Of a stretch of 64,000 nt of DNA, positions 16,041 through 25,222 are shown piece after piece. The position numbers were made by a program, and so were the translations under genes. Each line of letters begins with the position of its first letter. Positions within the stretch are counted from its first letter, which is position 1. The stretch is from Desulfovibrionaceae bacterium (GTDB taxonomy: Bacteria > Desulfobacterota > Desulfovibrionia > Desulfovibrionales > Desulfovibrionaceae): positions 1 to 64,000 of the forward strand of contig JAHZEL010000022.1 of assembly GCA_019421865.1 (NCBI GenBank). The letters run 5' to 3'. A model generated the notes under the pieces. It searched no databases. It saw only the letters and a program-made list of their open reading frames with translations, and was not told the DNA's origin.

Positions 16041-17033
16041 TCAGTCCATGTGCATGGCGGCGCGCACCAGTTCCATCGTGGTGTTGATGGACATTCTGGC
16101 CTTCTTTCCGCCTTCCGCAAGTATTTCTTCCACGAGGCCGGGCCTGGCGAGAATGGCGGCACGGCGTTCGTGCAGCGGTTCGAGGAAGTTCTGCAGGTTC
16201 TGCATGAAGATCTTCTTGCAGGCCACGCAGCCCATGGAGGCGTTGGTGCAGGCTTCGCGCACTTCGTTCTGGGTGTCCTTGTCGGCAAGGAGCACGTGAT
16301 AGGGGAAGAGGTTGCACACGTCGGGATTGCCGGGATCGCTCTTGCGCAGGCGGGCCGGGTCGGTGAACATGCCGCGGATCTTGGGCGTGAGTTCTTCGAG
16401 GGTGTCCTGCAGGAAGATGCCGTTGCCGTAGCTCTTGGACATCTTGCGGCCGTCGAGACCGGGGCACTTGGCGGCGGGAGTGAGTCTGGCTTCGGGTTCG
16501 GGGAACACGTCTACGCCGTACATGCCGTTGAAGCGGCGCACGATTTCACGGGCGAGTTCGAGGTGGGGCTGCTGATCCTGACCCACGGGCACCCAGCGCG
16601 GACGATGCTGAATGATGTCGGCGGTCATGAGCACGGGATAGCCGAGGAAGCCGTAGTTGCCGAGGTCCTTGTCGGTGATCTGCTGCTGCTGTTCCTTGTA
16701 GGTGGGGCAGCGTTCCAGCCAGCCGAGCGGGGTGATCATGGAAAGCAGAAGATGCAGTTCTGCGGTTTCCTTGATGTCGGACTGGCGGTAGATGGCGCAT
16801 TTTTCAGGATCGAGTCCGGCGGAAAGCCAGTCCACAACCATGTCGCGCACGAACTGCGGAAGTTTGGTGGTGTCGGCGTAGTTGCTGGTGAGGGCGTGCC
16901 AGTCGGCCACGAAGAAGAAGGCCTCGTGGGTGTTCTGCATCTCGACCCAGTTCTTGAGGGCGCCGAAGTAATGACCGATATGAAGAGGCCCGGTGGGCCG
17001 CATGCCTGAAACAGTGCGTTCGTTCGCCGTCAT
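16041..17033 (-). CDS. trpS: Tryptophan--tRNA ligase
   Basis: A 330-residue class I aminoacyl-tRNA synthetase that charges tRNA-Trp. HIGH is at residues 18-21 (GPLHIGHYFG) and the second motif is KMSKS (GRKMSKSYGNG). An AGGAGA sequence precedes the ATG at 17033, and the length matches bacterial TrpRS. The gene lies 35 bases after the M50 protease gene on the same strand, probably in one transcript. Confidence 0.97.
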   Translation of the reverse strand: MTANERTVSGMRPTGPLHIGHYFGALKNWVEMQNTHEAFFFVADWHALTSNYADTTKLPQFVRDMVVDWLSAGLDPEKCAIYRQSDIKETAELHLLLSMITPLGWLERCPTYKEQQQQITDKDLGNYGFLGYPVLMTADIIQHRPRWVPVGQDQQPHLELAREIVRRFNGMYGVDVFPEPEARLTPAAKCPGLDGRKMSKSYGNGIFLQDTLEELTPKIRGMFTDPARLRKSDPGNPDVCNLFPYHVLLADKDTQNEVREACTNASMGCVACKKIFMQNLQNFLEPLHERRAAILARPGLVEEILAEGGKKARMSINTTMELVRAAMHMD

Positions 17034-17068
17034 GGCGTGTCTCCTGAGAATAGGGGGAATGGGAAAAA

Positions 17069-17737
17069 TCAGAGTCCGACGATCGTGAGGGTCAGCGTCC
17101 ACGACCATCGCAGAAGCGGCATGAGAATGCTGCCGAGCACGCCGCTGGCCAGAAGGACCACGAGCAGCAGAAAGCCGTAGCGTTCCACGCGCTGGAACTG
17201 AAGCGCGATCTGCCCGGGAAGCAGGGTTTCCACGATGCGGCCGCCGTCGAGCGGGGGAATGGGCACGAGGTTGATCCATGCCAGGGCGAAATTGGCGGCG
17301 ATGCCGGTCTGGAACATCTGCAGAAGGAAGCTGCCCGTGGAGGTGTGCAGCAGAAACTCCGCCGGAGCGAAGAGCAGAAGGCGCAGGCACACGGCGAAGG
17401 TCAGGGCGAGCAGCATGTTGGCGAGCGGGCCTGCCGCAGACACGAAGAGCATGCTTTTGCGGTAGTCGCGGAAGTAGCGGGGATTGATGGGCACGGGCTT
17501 GGCCCAGCCGAACACGAAGGGGGAGAAGAGGGCCGTGAACACGAACATGCCCGTACCGACGGGATCGATGTGGGGCAGGGGATTCAGAGTGAGACGGCCG
17601 AGCATGCGGGCCGTGGGATCGCCGCAGCGCAGAGCCGCCCATCCGTGGGCGACTTCATGCAGAATGATGCCCAGAAGCACGGGAACGAAGGCGACGGCGA
17701 GATGCGAGATTTGTGCAGCTATATTTATGTCGAACAT
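17069..17737 (-). CDS. Site-2 protease family (M50) membrane metalloprotease
   Basis: A 222-residue polytopic membrane protein with the zinc motif HEVAH at residues about 27-31 (GIILHEVAHGWAALRCGDPTA) and the second ligand motif PIPPLDGGRI near residue 160. This is the short, PDZ-less M50 class often found next to trpS in delta-proteobacteria. Substrates are unknown. I use the ATG at 17737 since it yields the standard MFDINIAAQ-type start just before the first helix; its ribosome-binding site is weak. Confidence 0.9.
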   Translation of the reverse strand: MFDINIAAQISHLAVAFVPVLLGIILHEVAHGWAALRCGDPTARMLGRLTLNPLPHIDPVGTGMFVFTALFSPFVFGWAKPVPINPRYFRDYRKSMLFVSAAGPLANMLLALTFAVCLRLLLFAPAEFLLHTSTGSFLLQMFQTGIAANFALAWINLVPIPPLDGGRIVETLLPGQIALQFQRVERYGFLLLVVLLASGVLGSILMPLLRWSWTLTLTIVGL

Positions 17738-17898
17738 GGGGGATGTCGTTACCACATTTGCGGAACCTTCGCAAGAACGGCCGGGACAACGCTTTTCCCG
17801 TTGGCCGCACTCGACAAAAGCAGTCCCTTTGGGCATGATGACAAGAACACGCCGACGCCTGAGCGGAGGCGAAAATCCGTGAAGAACCGGGAGCCTGC

Positions 17899-20079
17899 AT
17901 GCTGGGGTCATTAGTCCGTCTCATACTCCGAATCGTCTATCGCGTGGAACTGCGCGGGCGCGAGCATTACGATGCCGCAGGGCCGCGCACGCTCATTCTG
18001 TACAATCCCGGATCCATCATCGATCCGCTTCTTCTGGCGGCCATGCTGCCGCACCGCATCGCGCTTCTGGCCGACAGGGCGCTGGAGCATAAATGGTGGA
18101 TGCGGCCGGTCTGCGCCCTCACCGACACGCAGTTCTTCGATTTTTCCAGTCCGGCCTCCACGGTGTCGCTGGTGCACGCTCTGGCCAGAAACGGCCGCTG
18201 CATGGTGTTCCACAGCGGCAGACTCGGCAACGATCCGCGCTACATCCGCATTCTGGAGGCGGCTGGCGTCATTGCCGAAAAGGCCGACGCCACGCTTCTG
18301 CCCGTGCGCATCGACGGCGCGTCCAGCTCCATCTTCTCCTGCCTCAGGCACAAGAGCCGCCGCCGCTGGCTGCCGCGCATCACCGTGAGCGTGCTGGAGC
18401 CGCAGAAGCTCCGTTCCTCCAGATCCCTGCCGCCGCGTGAGCGCCGCCGCATCATGGGCGAGAAGCTCTACGACATCATGACGTCGCTGGACTACCGTTC
18501 CGGCATGGAGCGGAAGAACCTCATGCAGGCGCTCATGGACGCCGTGGCCGTTTCCGGCCGCCGCTTCCCCATTGCCGAGGATCAGGACAGACACGTGCTC
18601 ACCTACGGGGCCATGCTGCTCAAGCTTTCGGTGCTGGGGCGCGCCTTCCGGCGTCTGTTCCGCGGCGAGAAGACCGTGGGCTTCCTTCTGCCCACCTCCC
18701 TGCCCGGACTTGTGGCCTTCTTCGGTCTGCACTCGGCAGGTTTTGTGCCCGCCATGCTCAACTTCACCTCGGGCATATCCTCCGTGGTGTCCTGCTGCCG
18801 TACCGTGAAGCTCTCCTACGTGCTCACGTCGCGCCGTTTTCTGGCGCTTGCCGACCTCACGGCCATGGAACAGGCCCTCAAGGACGCGGGCCTGCGCATG
18901 GTCTATCTCGAGGACGTGGCCAAGAATCTCACCCTCGGCGACAAGATCGGGGGCGCGCTGGCCTCCTGGCTGCGCCTTGCGCCTTCCACGTCTGCCGACG
19001 ATCCGGCCGCGGTCATGTTCACGTCCGGCACCGAGGGCGTGCCCAAGGCCGTGCTGCTCAGCCACACCAACATCATTGCGAACCGCCATCAGGCGCTCAG
19101 CATACTCACCGTGGGCCCGGGCGACAAGCTCTTCAACTGCCTGCCCATGTTCCATGCCTTCGGACTCGGCATCTGCACGCTTCTGCCCGTGCTCGCCGGG
19201 GTGCGGGTGTTCCTTTATCCTTCGCCCCTGCACTACCGCATCGTGCCGCGTCTGTTCTATGAAAGCCAGTCCACCATCATCTGCGGCACCGACACCTTCT
19301 GCGCAGGCTACGCCCGCTACGGCCAGCCCTATGACTTCTGCCACGCGAGGCTCGTCATCATCGGCGCGGAGAAAATGCGCGAGAGCACGCGCCGCGTGTG
19401 GCTCGACAAGTTCGGCGTGGATCTTTTTGAAGGCTACGGCGCCACGGAAACCGCGCCGCTCATTTCCGTGAACACGCCCGCCTACCGCCGCGAGGGCAGC
19501 GTGGGCCGCGCCGTGCCCGGCCTTGAATGCCGCCTCGTGCCCGTGCCCGGCATCGACGAGGAGAACACCGGCGTTCTGTGGGTGAAGGGCGACAACGTCA
19601 TGCTCGGCTACATGCGTTCCGCCGCGCCCGGCGTGCTGGAACCGCCTGCGGACGAGAATCTTGCCGCCGCCTTTGCCGAAAGCGGGCAGGGCGACGACGG
19701 CAGAGGCTGGTACGAAACCGGCGACATCGTGCACATGGACGACGAAGGCTTCATCTTCATCCGCGGCCGCGCCAAGCGCTTCGCCAAGATCGGCGGAGAA
19801 ATGGTGTCGCTTGCCGCCGTGGAGGAGGCGCTCCGGGAAATCTGGCCCGAAGCCGTGCTCGGCGTGGTGGCCATTCCCGATCCGCGCAAGGGCGAGCAGC
19901 TCGCGCTCGTCATCGATACCGAGAACGTGACCACGAGCCGCATTGCGGCGCACTTTGCCAGCCGCGGCCTCTCTCCGCTCTGGACGCCGAAGCGCATCAT
20001 CAGCGTGAAGCAGGCGCCGCTTCTGGGCTCCGGCAAGTTCGACTACCGCAAGGCCCGGGAACTCGCGGAAGAGGCGTAG
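17899..20079 (+). CDS. Aas-like acyl-activating protein with degenerate acyltransferase domain
   Basis: A 726-residue two-domain protein built like E. coli Aas (lysophospholipid acyltransferase plus acyl-ACP/acyl-CoA synthetase). The C-terminal AMP-binding domain (about 215-726) is intact: FTSGTEGVPKAVLLSH, YGATETAP, YETGD and the terminal lysine loop GSGKFDYRKA. The N-terminal PlsC-like domain (about 25-200) has lost its catalytic residues: the HX4D histidine is Pro37 (NPGSIID), and the FPEG-type motif reads FHSGR, so Glu is Ser106. The protein therefore probably activates fatty acids without acyl transfer, or the first domain serves only to bind membrane. It is a single-gene unit closed by a strong terminator. 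Confidence 0.85.
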   Translation: MLGSLVRLILRIVYRVELRGREHYDAAGPRTLILYNPGSIIDPLLLAAMLPHRIALLADRALEHKWWMRPVCALTDTQFFDFSSPASTVSLVHALARNGRCMVFHSGRLGNDPRYIRILEAAGVIAEKADATLLPVRIDGASSSIFSCLRHKSRRRWLPRITVSVLEPQKLRSSRSLPPRERRRIMGEKLYDIMTSLDYRSGMERKNLMQALMDAVAVSGRRFPIAEDQDRHVLTYGAMLLKLSVLGRAFRRLFRGEKTVGFLLPTSLPGLVAFFGLHSAGFVPAMLNFTSGISSVVSCCRTVKLSYVLTSRRFLALADLTAMEQALKDAGLRMVYLEDVAKNLTLGDKIGGALASWLRLAPSTSADDPAAVMFTSGTEGVPKAVLLSHTNIIANRHQALSILTVGPGDKLFNCLPMFHAFGLGICTLLPVLAGVRVFLYPSPLHYRIVPRLFYESQSTIICGTDTFCAGYARYGQPYDFCHARLVIIGAEKMRESTRRVWLDKFGVDLFEGYGATETAPLISVNTPAYRREGSVGRAVPGLECRLVPVPGIDEENTGVLWVKGDNVMLGYMRSAAPGVLEPPADENLAAAFAESGQGDDGRGWYETGDIVHMDDEGFIFIRGRAKRFAKIGGEMVSLAAVEEALREIWPEAVLGVVAIPDPRKGEQLALVIDTENVTTSRIAAHFASRGLSPLWTPKRIISVKQAPLLGSGKFDYRKARELAEEA

Positions 20080-20109
20080 CGTTTTTTCATTTCTGCAAGA
20101 AAAGAAGAG

Positions 20110-20140
20110 GGCGGAAGGCGTGGCTTTCCGCCCTTTTTTC
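20110..20140 (+). terminator. Terminator after the Aas-like gene
   Basis: GGGCGGAA (20110-20117) pairs with TTCCGCCC (20127-20134), followed by TTTTTT. Confidence 0.9.
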
Positions 20141-20270
20141 GCCTGAAGGGGCCAGCGTCGGCGCGAAGCGGCGATTCCCGCCCCTTTGCCTGCCGACCGC
20201 TCCTTCGGGCGCGGCGGAAACACTTCCGGCATTTTTTTTACATTTTTTTCCCCGCGCTTCACATTTTTTC

Positions 20271-20299
20271 TTGAAAAAAGCATCCGCATTTCGTAGTCT
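20271..20299 (+). promoter_or_regulatory. Putative promoter of the leucine operon
   Basis: TTGAAA (20271-20276) and TAGTCT (20294-20299) are separated by 17 bases, 33 bases upstream of the leader peptide start. Confidence 0.5.
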
Positions 20300-20331
20300 T
20301 TCAAAAAACAAGCCGTAAAGGCAGGGAAATC

Positions 20332-20454
20332 ATGATGAACGTCCGCAACGCCGCACTCCTTTCGAAGAACGAAGCCCGCTTCGCTTCTTCTCTGCTGTGC
20401 GCTCTTCTGTGCGGACGACTGTCCGGTCTGCTGCTGTGCCCGGACATATCGTGA
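20332..20454 (+). CDS. leuL: leu operon leader peptide
   Basis: A 40-codon open frame between the promoter and an attenuator. It has 10 leucine codons, eight of them in the last 20 residues as two pairs, one single and one triplet (LLCALLCGRLSGLLLC). GCAGGGAAAT provides a ribosome-binding site. A leucine-rich leader followed at once by a terminator hairpin and then leuA is the classic transcription-attenuation layout: scarce charged tRNA-Leu stalls the ribosome and prevents the terminator. A second in-frame ATG at 20335 is equally possible. Confidence 0.85.
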   Translation: MMNVRNAALLSKNEARFASSLLCALLCGRLSGLLLCPDIS

Positions 20455-20475
20455 TTTCTGGCGAATAACAGGCAA

Positions 20476-20512
20476 AAGGCTGTTCCGTCGGAAGTCGGAG
20501 CAGCCTTTTTTA
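20476..20512 (+). terminator. leu operon attenuator hairpin
   Basis: GGCTGTTCC (20478-20486) pairs with GGAGCAGCC (20497-20505, one G-U), followed by a T6 tract. It lies 22 bases past the leader peptide stop and about 90 bases before leuA. Confidence 0.85.
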
Positions 20513-20600
20513 TAGTCTCCGCCCGCGCAGAGAGGCGGAGCTTACGACAGTACAGGATGCAGACCGCGAAAAACGGCCTTCAAAACGCAAGGAGAATATC

Positions 20601-22157
20601 ATGTCCGACCGCGTCATCATTTTCGACACCACGCTCCGCGACGGGGAACAGTCCCCCGGCGCCACTATGGACCTCAGCGAAAAGATCCGTATCGCCCGCC
20701 AGCTGGAAATGCTGGGCGTCGACGTCATCGAGGCCGGTTTCCCCGCCGCCAGCGAAGGCGATTTCGAGGCCGTGAAGGCCATTGCCCAGAGCGTGGAGAA
20801 CGCTCAGGTCGCCGGTCTTGCCCGCGCCAACTTCAAGGACATCGACCGCGCCTGGGAAGCCGTGAAGCACGCCCGTCATCCGCGCATCCACACCTTCATC
20901 GCCACCTCTCCCATCCACATGGAATACAAGCTCCGCAAGACCCCCGATGAGGTCGTGGAACTTGCCGTGGCCGCGGTGAAGCACGCCGCCTCCTACACGC
21001 CCAACGTGGAATTCTCCGCTGAAGACGCCTCCCGCTCCGATCCCGACTTCCTCGTGCGCATCGTCACCGCCGCCATCGACGCCGGCGCCACCACCATCAA
21101 CATTCCCGATACCGTGGGCTTCGCCCAGCCCGACGAATTCGGCGCCCTCATCCGCTACCTCATCGAAAACGTGCCCAATGCCGACAAGGCCATCTTCAGC
21201 GTGCACTGCCACGACGACCTCGGCCTTGCCGTGGCCAACAGCCTTTCCGCCGTCAAGAACGGCGCGCGTCAGGCCGAACTGTGCCTGAGCGGCATCGGTG
21301 AAAGAGCGGGCAACGCCTCCCTCGAAGAATTCGTCATGGCCCTGAAGCTCCGTCCCGAATATTACGGCGTGGACTGCACCATCGTCACCGAGCAGCTCTA
21401 TCCTTCCTGCCATCTGCTCTCGCTCATCATCGGTCGTCCCATTCCGGCCAACAAGGCCATCATCGGCAGCAACGCCTTCGCCCATGAGTCTGGCATCCAT
21501 CAGGACGGCATGCTCAAGAACCGCAACACCTACGAAATCATGACCCCGCAGGCCGTGGGCCGCAAGTCCACGGACATCGTCATCGGCAAGCACTCCGGCC
21601 GCAACGCCGTGCGCACCCGTCTTGAGGAACTCGGCTACAGCCTCGATACCGATCAGGTCAACGCCGTGTTCGCCGCCATGAAGGAACTGGCCGACAAGAA
21701 GGCCCGCATCCACGACGAAGACCTCGAAGCCCTCGTGTTCTCCGAAGTGTACCGCATGCGCATTCCGGATCGCTTCCGCCTCAGCAACATCTGCGTGCAG
21801 ACCACCATGGGTTCCACCATGCCCACCACAGCCGCCGTGGTCATGCAGGATCACGACGAGGAAGTGCGTCTTGCCGGCTTCGGCGTAGGCCCCATCGACG
21901 CCGCCTTCAACGTCATTTCCCAGATCTGCGGCACGAAGGCCGAGCTTGAGAAGTTCTCCGTGAACGCCATCACCGGCGGTACCGACGCTCAGGGCGAAGT
22001 GTCCGTGCATCTGCGCGACGGCAAGTATTCCGCCACGGGCCGCGGTTCCGACCTCGACATCATCGTGGCCAGCGCCAAGGCCTATGTCGACGCCCTGAAC
22101 CGCCTCGAGCACAAGGAAAAGGACGTCATCAGCTACAAGCAGAATCCCGTCGACTGA
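20601..22157 (+). CDS. leuA: 2-isopropylmalate synthase
   Basis: A 518-residue enzyme condensing acetyl-CoA with 2-oxoisovalerate, the first step of leucine synthesis. The N-terminal motif FDTTLRDGEQSPGATM and the metal motif HCHDDLGLAVANSL (near 210) are present. A C-terminal LeuA dimer/regulatory domain follows from about 390, so the enzyme should be leucine-sensitive. AAGGAG precedes the ATG. Confidence 0.97.
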   Translation: MSDRVIIFDTTLRDGEQSPGATMDLSEKIRIARQLEMLGVDVIEAGFPAASEGDFEAVKAIAQSVENAQVAGLARANFKDIDRAWEAVKHARHPRIHTFIATSPIHMEYKLRKTPDEVVELAVAAVKHAASYTPNVEFSAEDASRSDPDFLVRIVTAAIDAGATTINIPDTVGFAQPDEFGALIRYLIENVPNADKAIFSVHCHDDLGLAVANSLSAVKNGARQAELCLSGIGERAGNASLEEFVMALKLRPEYYGVDCTIVTEQLYPSCHLLSLIIGRPIPANKAIIGSNAFAHESGIHQDGMLKNRNTYEIMTPQAVGRKSTDIVIGKHSGRNAVRTRLEELGYSLDTDQVNAVFAAMKELADKKARIHDEDLEALVFSEVYRMRIPDRFRLSNICVQTTMGSTMPTTAAVVMQDHDEEVRLAGFGVGPIDAAFNVISQICGTKAELEKFSVNAITGGTDAQGEVSVHLRDGKYSATGRGSDLDIIVASAKAYVDALNRLEHKEKDVISYKQNPVD

Positions 22158-22241
22158 TTTTGACCGTACCGGTCTTCTCCTGCGGCCCGTCCTTCTGCGA
22201 CGGGCCGCCGCAAGCCTTTCTTTTTTCCTGGAGACGCAATC

Positions 22242-23501
22242 ATGGCAATGACCCTTGCCCAGAAAATACTTCAGATGCACACCGACGAAGAGGTCCGCGA
22301 ACCGGGACAGATCGTGGAATGTTCCCTCTCCGGCGTGCTTGCCAACGACATCACCGGCCCTCTGGCCATCAAGTCCTTCCGCGCGATGGGCGCCAAAAAG
22401 GTCTTCGACAAGGACCGCGTGTTTCTGGTGATGGACCACTACACGCCCCAGAAGGACATCGCTTCGGCCAATCAGGTCATCGTGTCGCGCAACTTTGCGA
22501 AGGAAATGGGCATCACCCATTACTACGAAGGCGGCTGCGCGGGTGTGGAACACGCGCTTCTGCCCGAAAAGGGACTGGTCAAACCCGGTGACCTCGTCAT
22601 CGGCGCGGACAGCCATACCTGCACCTACGGCGGCATCGGCGCCTTTTCCACGGGACTCGGCTCCACGGACATCGCCTGCGGCATGGTGCTCGGCAGACTG
22701 TGGTTCAAGGTTCCCGCCACCATCCGTGTGAACATTGAAGGCGACATGCCCCGCTGGATCCGCGGCAAGGACCTCATTCTGCGCCTCATCGGCGAAATCG
22801 GCGTGGACGGCGCGCTCTACCGCGCGCTGGAATTCGGCGGTTCCGCCCTGAAGGACGTGGACATTGAAGGTCGTCTGTGCATGGCCAACATGGCCATCGA
22901 GGCTGGCGGCAAGTGCGGCCTCTTCCCCTCGGACGAGCTGACCGCCGAATACTGCCGCGCCCACGGCACGAGCGATCCCATGCTTCTTTCCGCCGACGAG
23001 GGCGCCGAGTACGAGCGCGTGGTCACCATGAACGTCACGGGCATGGAACCCGTGGTGGCCTGCCCGCATCTGCCGGAAAACACCCGTCCCGTCTCCGAAC
23101 TTTCCGACGTGACCGTGGATCAGGTGGTCATCGGCTCCTGCACCAACGGCCGCATTTCCGACATGCGCGACGCCGCCGAAGTGCTGCGCGGCCGCAAGGT
23201 GGCCAGGGGCGTGCGCTGCATCGTCATTCCCGCCACGCCTGCGGTCTGGCGTCAGGCCATGGACGAAGGCCTCTTTGAGGTCTTCTCCGACGCAGGCTGC
23301 GTCATCAGCACGCCTACCTGCGGCCCCTGCCTCGGCGGCTACATGGGCGTGCTCGGCGACGGCGAACGCTGCATTTCCACCTCGAACCGCAATTTCCGCG
23401 GCCGCATGGGCAGTCTGGAATCCGAGCTCTATCTCGCAAGCCCCTGCGTGGCGGCGGCTTCCGCCGTCACCGGCGTCATCACGGGGCCGGACGCGCTCTA
23501 G
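22242..23501 (+). CDS. leuC: 3-isopropylmalate dehydratase large subunit
   Basis: A 419-residue aconitase-family subunit that isomerises 2- to 3-isopropylmalate with LeuD. The [4Fe-4S] ligands lie in IGSCTNGR and TPTCGPCLGG. This is the shorter, archaeal-type LeuC (about 420 residues), separate from LeuD. Spacing from leuA is 84 bases, with CTGGAG upstream of the ATG. Confidence 0.96.
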   Translation: MAMTLAQKILQMHTDEEVREPGQIVECSLSGVLANDITGPLAIKSFRAMGAKKVFDKDRVFLVMDHYTPQKDIASANQVIVSRNFAKEMGITHYYEGGCAGVEHALLPEKGLVKPGDLVIGADSHTCTYGGIGAFSTGLGSTDIACGMVLGRLWFKVPATIRVNIEGDMPRWIRGKDLILRLIGEIGVDGALYRALEFGGSALKDVDIEGRLCMANMAIEAGGKCGLFPSDELTAEYCRAHGTSDPMLLSADEGAEYERVVTMNVTGMEPVVACPHLPENTRPVSELSDVTVDQVVIGSCTNGRISDMRDAAEVLRGRKVARGVRCIVIPATPAVWRQAMDEGLFEVFSDAGCVISTPTCGPCLGGYMGVLGDGERCISTSNRNFRGRMGSLESELYLASPCVAAASAVTGVITGPDAL

Positions 23502-23690
23502 GCTGCCCGCAGGAAGGCGGTTTCGGCGCATCGCCGGAGCGCTTTCCCGTCGGGAGTTCTTTGCCCGGAAGGAAACCGTCCTTCCGCCTCCCTCGCCCCC
23601 GGGCGGCGCTTTGCTGAGCGCCTGCTTTGGGAGCAGGGAGTCTCCCTCCCGCGCGACTCGTTGCGCCGGGAGAAATACAGGAGTTTTCCC

Positions 23691-24200
23691 ATGTCCTTTA
23701 CCGGAAAAGTACATAAGGTCGGCGCTCATATCGACACCGACGCCATCATTCCCGCCCGCTTTCTCGTCACCACCGATACCCGCAAGCTCGGCGAAGCCTG
23801 CATGGAAGGCCTGGAACCGGGCTGGGTGAAGCGCGTGCATGAGGGCGACATCATCGTGGCGGACCGCAACTTCGGCTGCGGTTCCTCCCGCGAACACGCG
23901 CCGCTCGCCATCATCGGCGCCGGCATTCGCGCCGTGGTCGGCCACAGCTTCGCCCGCATCTTCTACCGCAACGCCTTCAACATGGGCCTCATGCTGCTCG
24001 AAGTGGGCGACGAGGTGGAAAAGATCAATGACGGCGACACCCTAGAAATCAGCCCCGAGGAGGGCATCATCCGCGACCTCGACAACGGCGCGGAAATCCG
24101 CATTCCCCCGCTTTCTCCCATGATGCAGACCCTCATCGACAAGGGCGGTATGGTGAACTACGTCAAGGAACAGCTGAAAATGCGCGGCGAAGCGGAGTAA
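23691..24200 (+). CDS. leuD: 3-isopropylmalate dehydratase small subunit
   Basis: A 169-residue swivel-domain partner of LeuC. Motifs GAHIDTDAIIPARF at the start and ADRNFGCGSSREHAP near residue 60 are diagnostic. I use the ATG at 23691, preceded by CAGGAG, rather than an upstream in-frame ATG at 23661. It is the last recognised gene of the leu operon; leuB does not follow. Confidence 0.96.
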   Translation: MSFTGKVHKVGAHIDTDAIIPARFLVTTDTRKLGEACMEGLEPGWVKRVHEGDIIVADRNFGCGSSREHAPLAIIGAGIRAVVGHSFARIFYRNAFNMGLMLLEVGDEVEKINDGDTLEISPEEGIIRDLDNGAEIRIPPLSPMMQTLIDKGGMVNYVKEQLKMRGEAE

Positions 24201-24202
24201 AG

Positions 24203-24282
24203 GCGGAAAAGACATAAAAGGCAGGAAAGGCATGCGGGGGGAATGATTCCCCGACAGGTCGGGAATCCCCCGCGCCCCCTCG
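24203..24282 (+). repeat. Palindromic intergenic repeat, copy C
   Basis: Immediately after leuD, AAAAGGCAGGAAAGGCA is followed by GGGGGGAATGATTCCCC and GGGAATCCCCC, then CGCGCCCCCTCGGTTCCG. Order and spacing match copies A and B near the HNH pseudogene. The arms can fold into nested stems, and it may act as the leu operon terminator. Confidence 0.6.
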
Positions 24283-25222
24283 GTTCCGTCCTCAGGCTTT
24301 GCCTGGGGACGGGGCGAAGGCTGCGAAGGAAAGCGCGTTTCGTCGAGAGACGGAGCGCGTTTTTTTGTGCGGTCGGGAGACGGGGCGGGGTAGAGTGGAG
24401 AGGCGAGGGGAAAGGAAAGAGGAGGACGGGGCGAGCGGGGTGACTGGGTCCGGGAAAGGGGATGGGCCGACGGGAAAGACGAGTGACCGGAGCAGGGGAA
24501 GTCGGGAGGGCTTTGCGCGCCGTCGCGGGACGGCTGCCTTTCTCCGGGCCGCGAAAAGAAAATACATGCGCAGTACAGCGCCGGACGCGGGGTGGGGCGC
24601 GCAGGGCGGGGGAGAGTCCGTTCCGATGCGCGACTCTTTGCAGACGGTTATTCTGAGCGCGCAGGGCGGAGGCGGCGTGCTTTCCCCCGGGCGCTGCGGA
24701 GGCTATTTTTGAGTGCGGGGCGTTTTCTGGAGAATGTGGCCGGACGGGAACTGATCTGAGCCCGTGGCACGGAAGGCCTTTTCCCCGAGCAGCGGGGCCG
24801 CGGAACGCGGAATCCTGTACGGCAGGTCTGCCGGGCATTGCCCTGAGGCGCGTTTTCTGTGCCGCTTCGGAACGGCAGCGTCGCGGGCCGGCGGCGGGCT
24901 ATTCTCCTGCGTCTTTCCCCCTGAGCAAGGGCAGGGCCGGGGTTCGTCGTGAGAGGAATGGAAACGTTTTGTCAAAAATGTATATTCCTTACTCCTTCTG
25001 TTCCATGTTTTTTTTCGAGAAGCCCGGATTTGTGCGCCAAAAACGTTGAAGAGCCCTCTATAATCTGCTAGCCTCGGTCAACGCGTTCTGCGGAGTGCGC
25101 TGGGAACAGCCTGTTGTTTTCCGTGTGTTCCGCGGCATGGCTTTTCATGATGAGAGCGTGGCGGCGCCGCGCATTGTTTTTTATGTGTCCATCAGGACAT
25201 GAGTATCCTTCAGGGGGAAAGT
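24283..25222. other. Long GC-rich intergenic region with no recognised gene
   Basis: No frame here gives a believable protein: the open frames are Arg/Gly/Pro-rich, as expected for non-coding GC-rich DNA, and lack ribosome-binding sites. A perfect TATAAT lies at 25059-25064, about 160 bases before the antiporter start, without a good -35 partner. leuB would be expected here and is absent. Confidence 0.5.

Noticed and set aside
17911..20475. Long antisense frame opposite the Aas-like gene
   Set aside because: Low-information Arg/Gly/His-rich translation, no ribosome-binding site, and the plus-strand gene has clear motifs.
20580..23945. A very long open frame antisense to leuA-leuC-leuD
   Set aside because: It is a shadow of high-GC codon usage in the opposite strand; its translation is His/Gly/Ala-rich with no motifs, while leuA, leuC and leuD are unmistakable.
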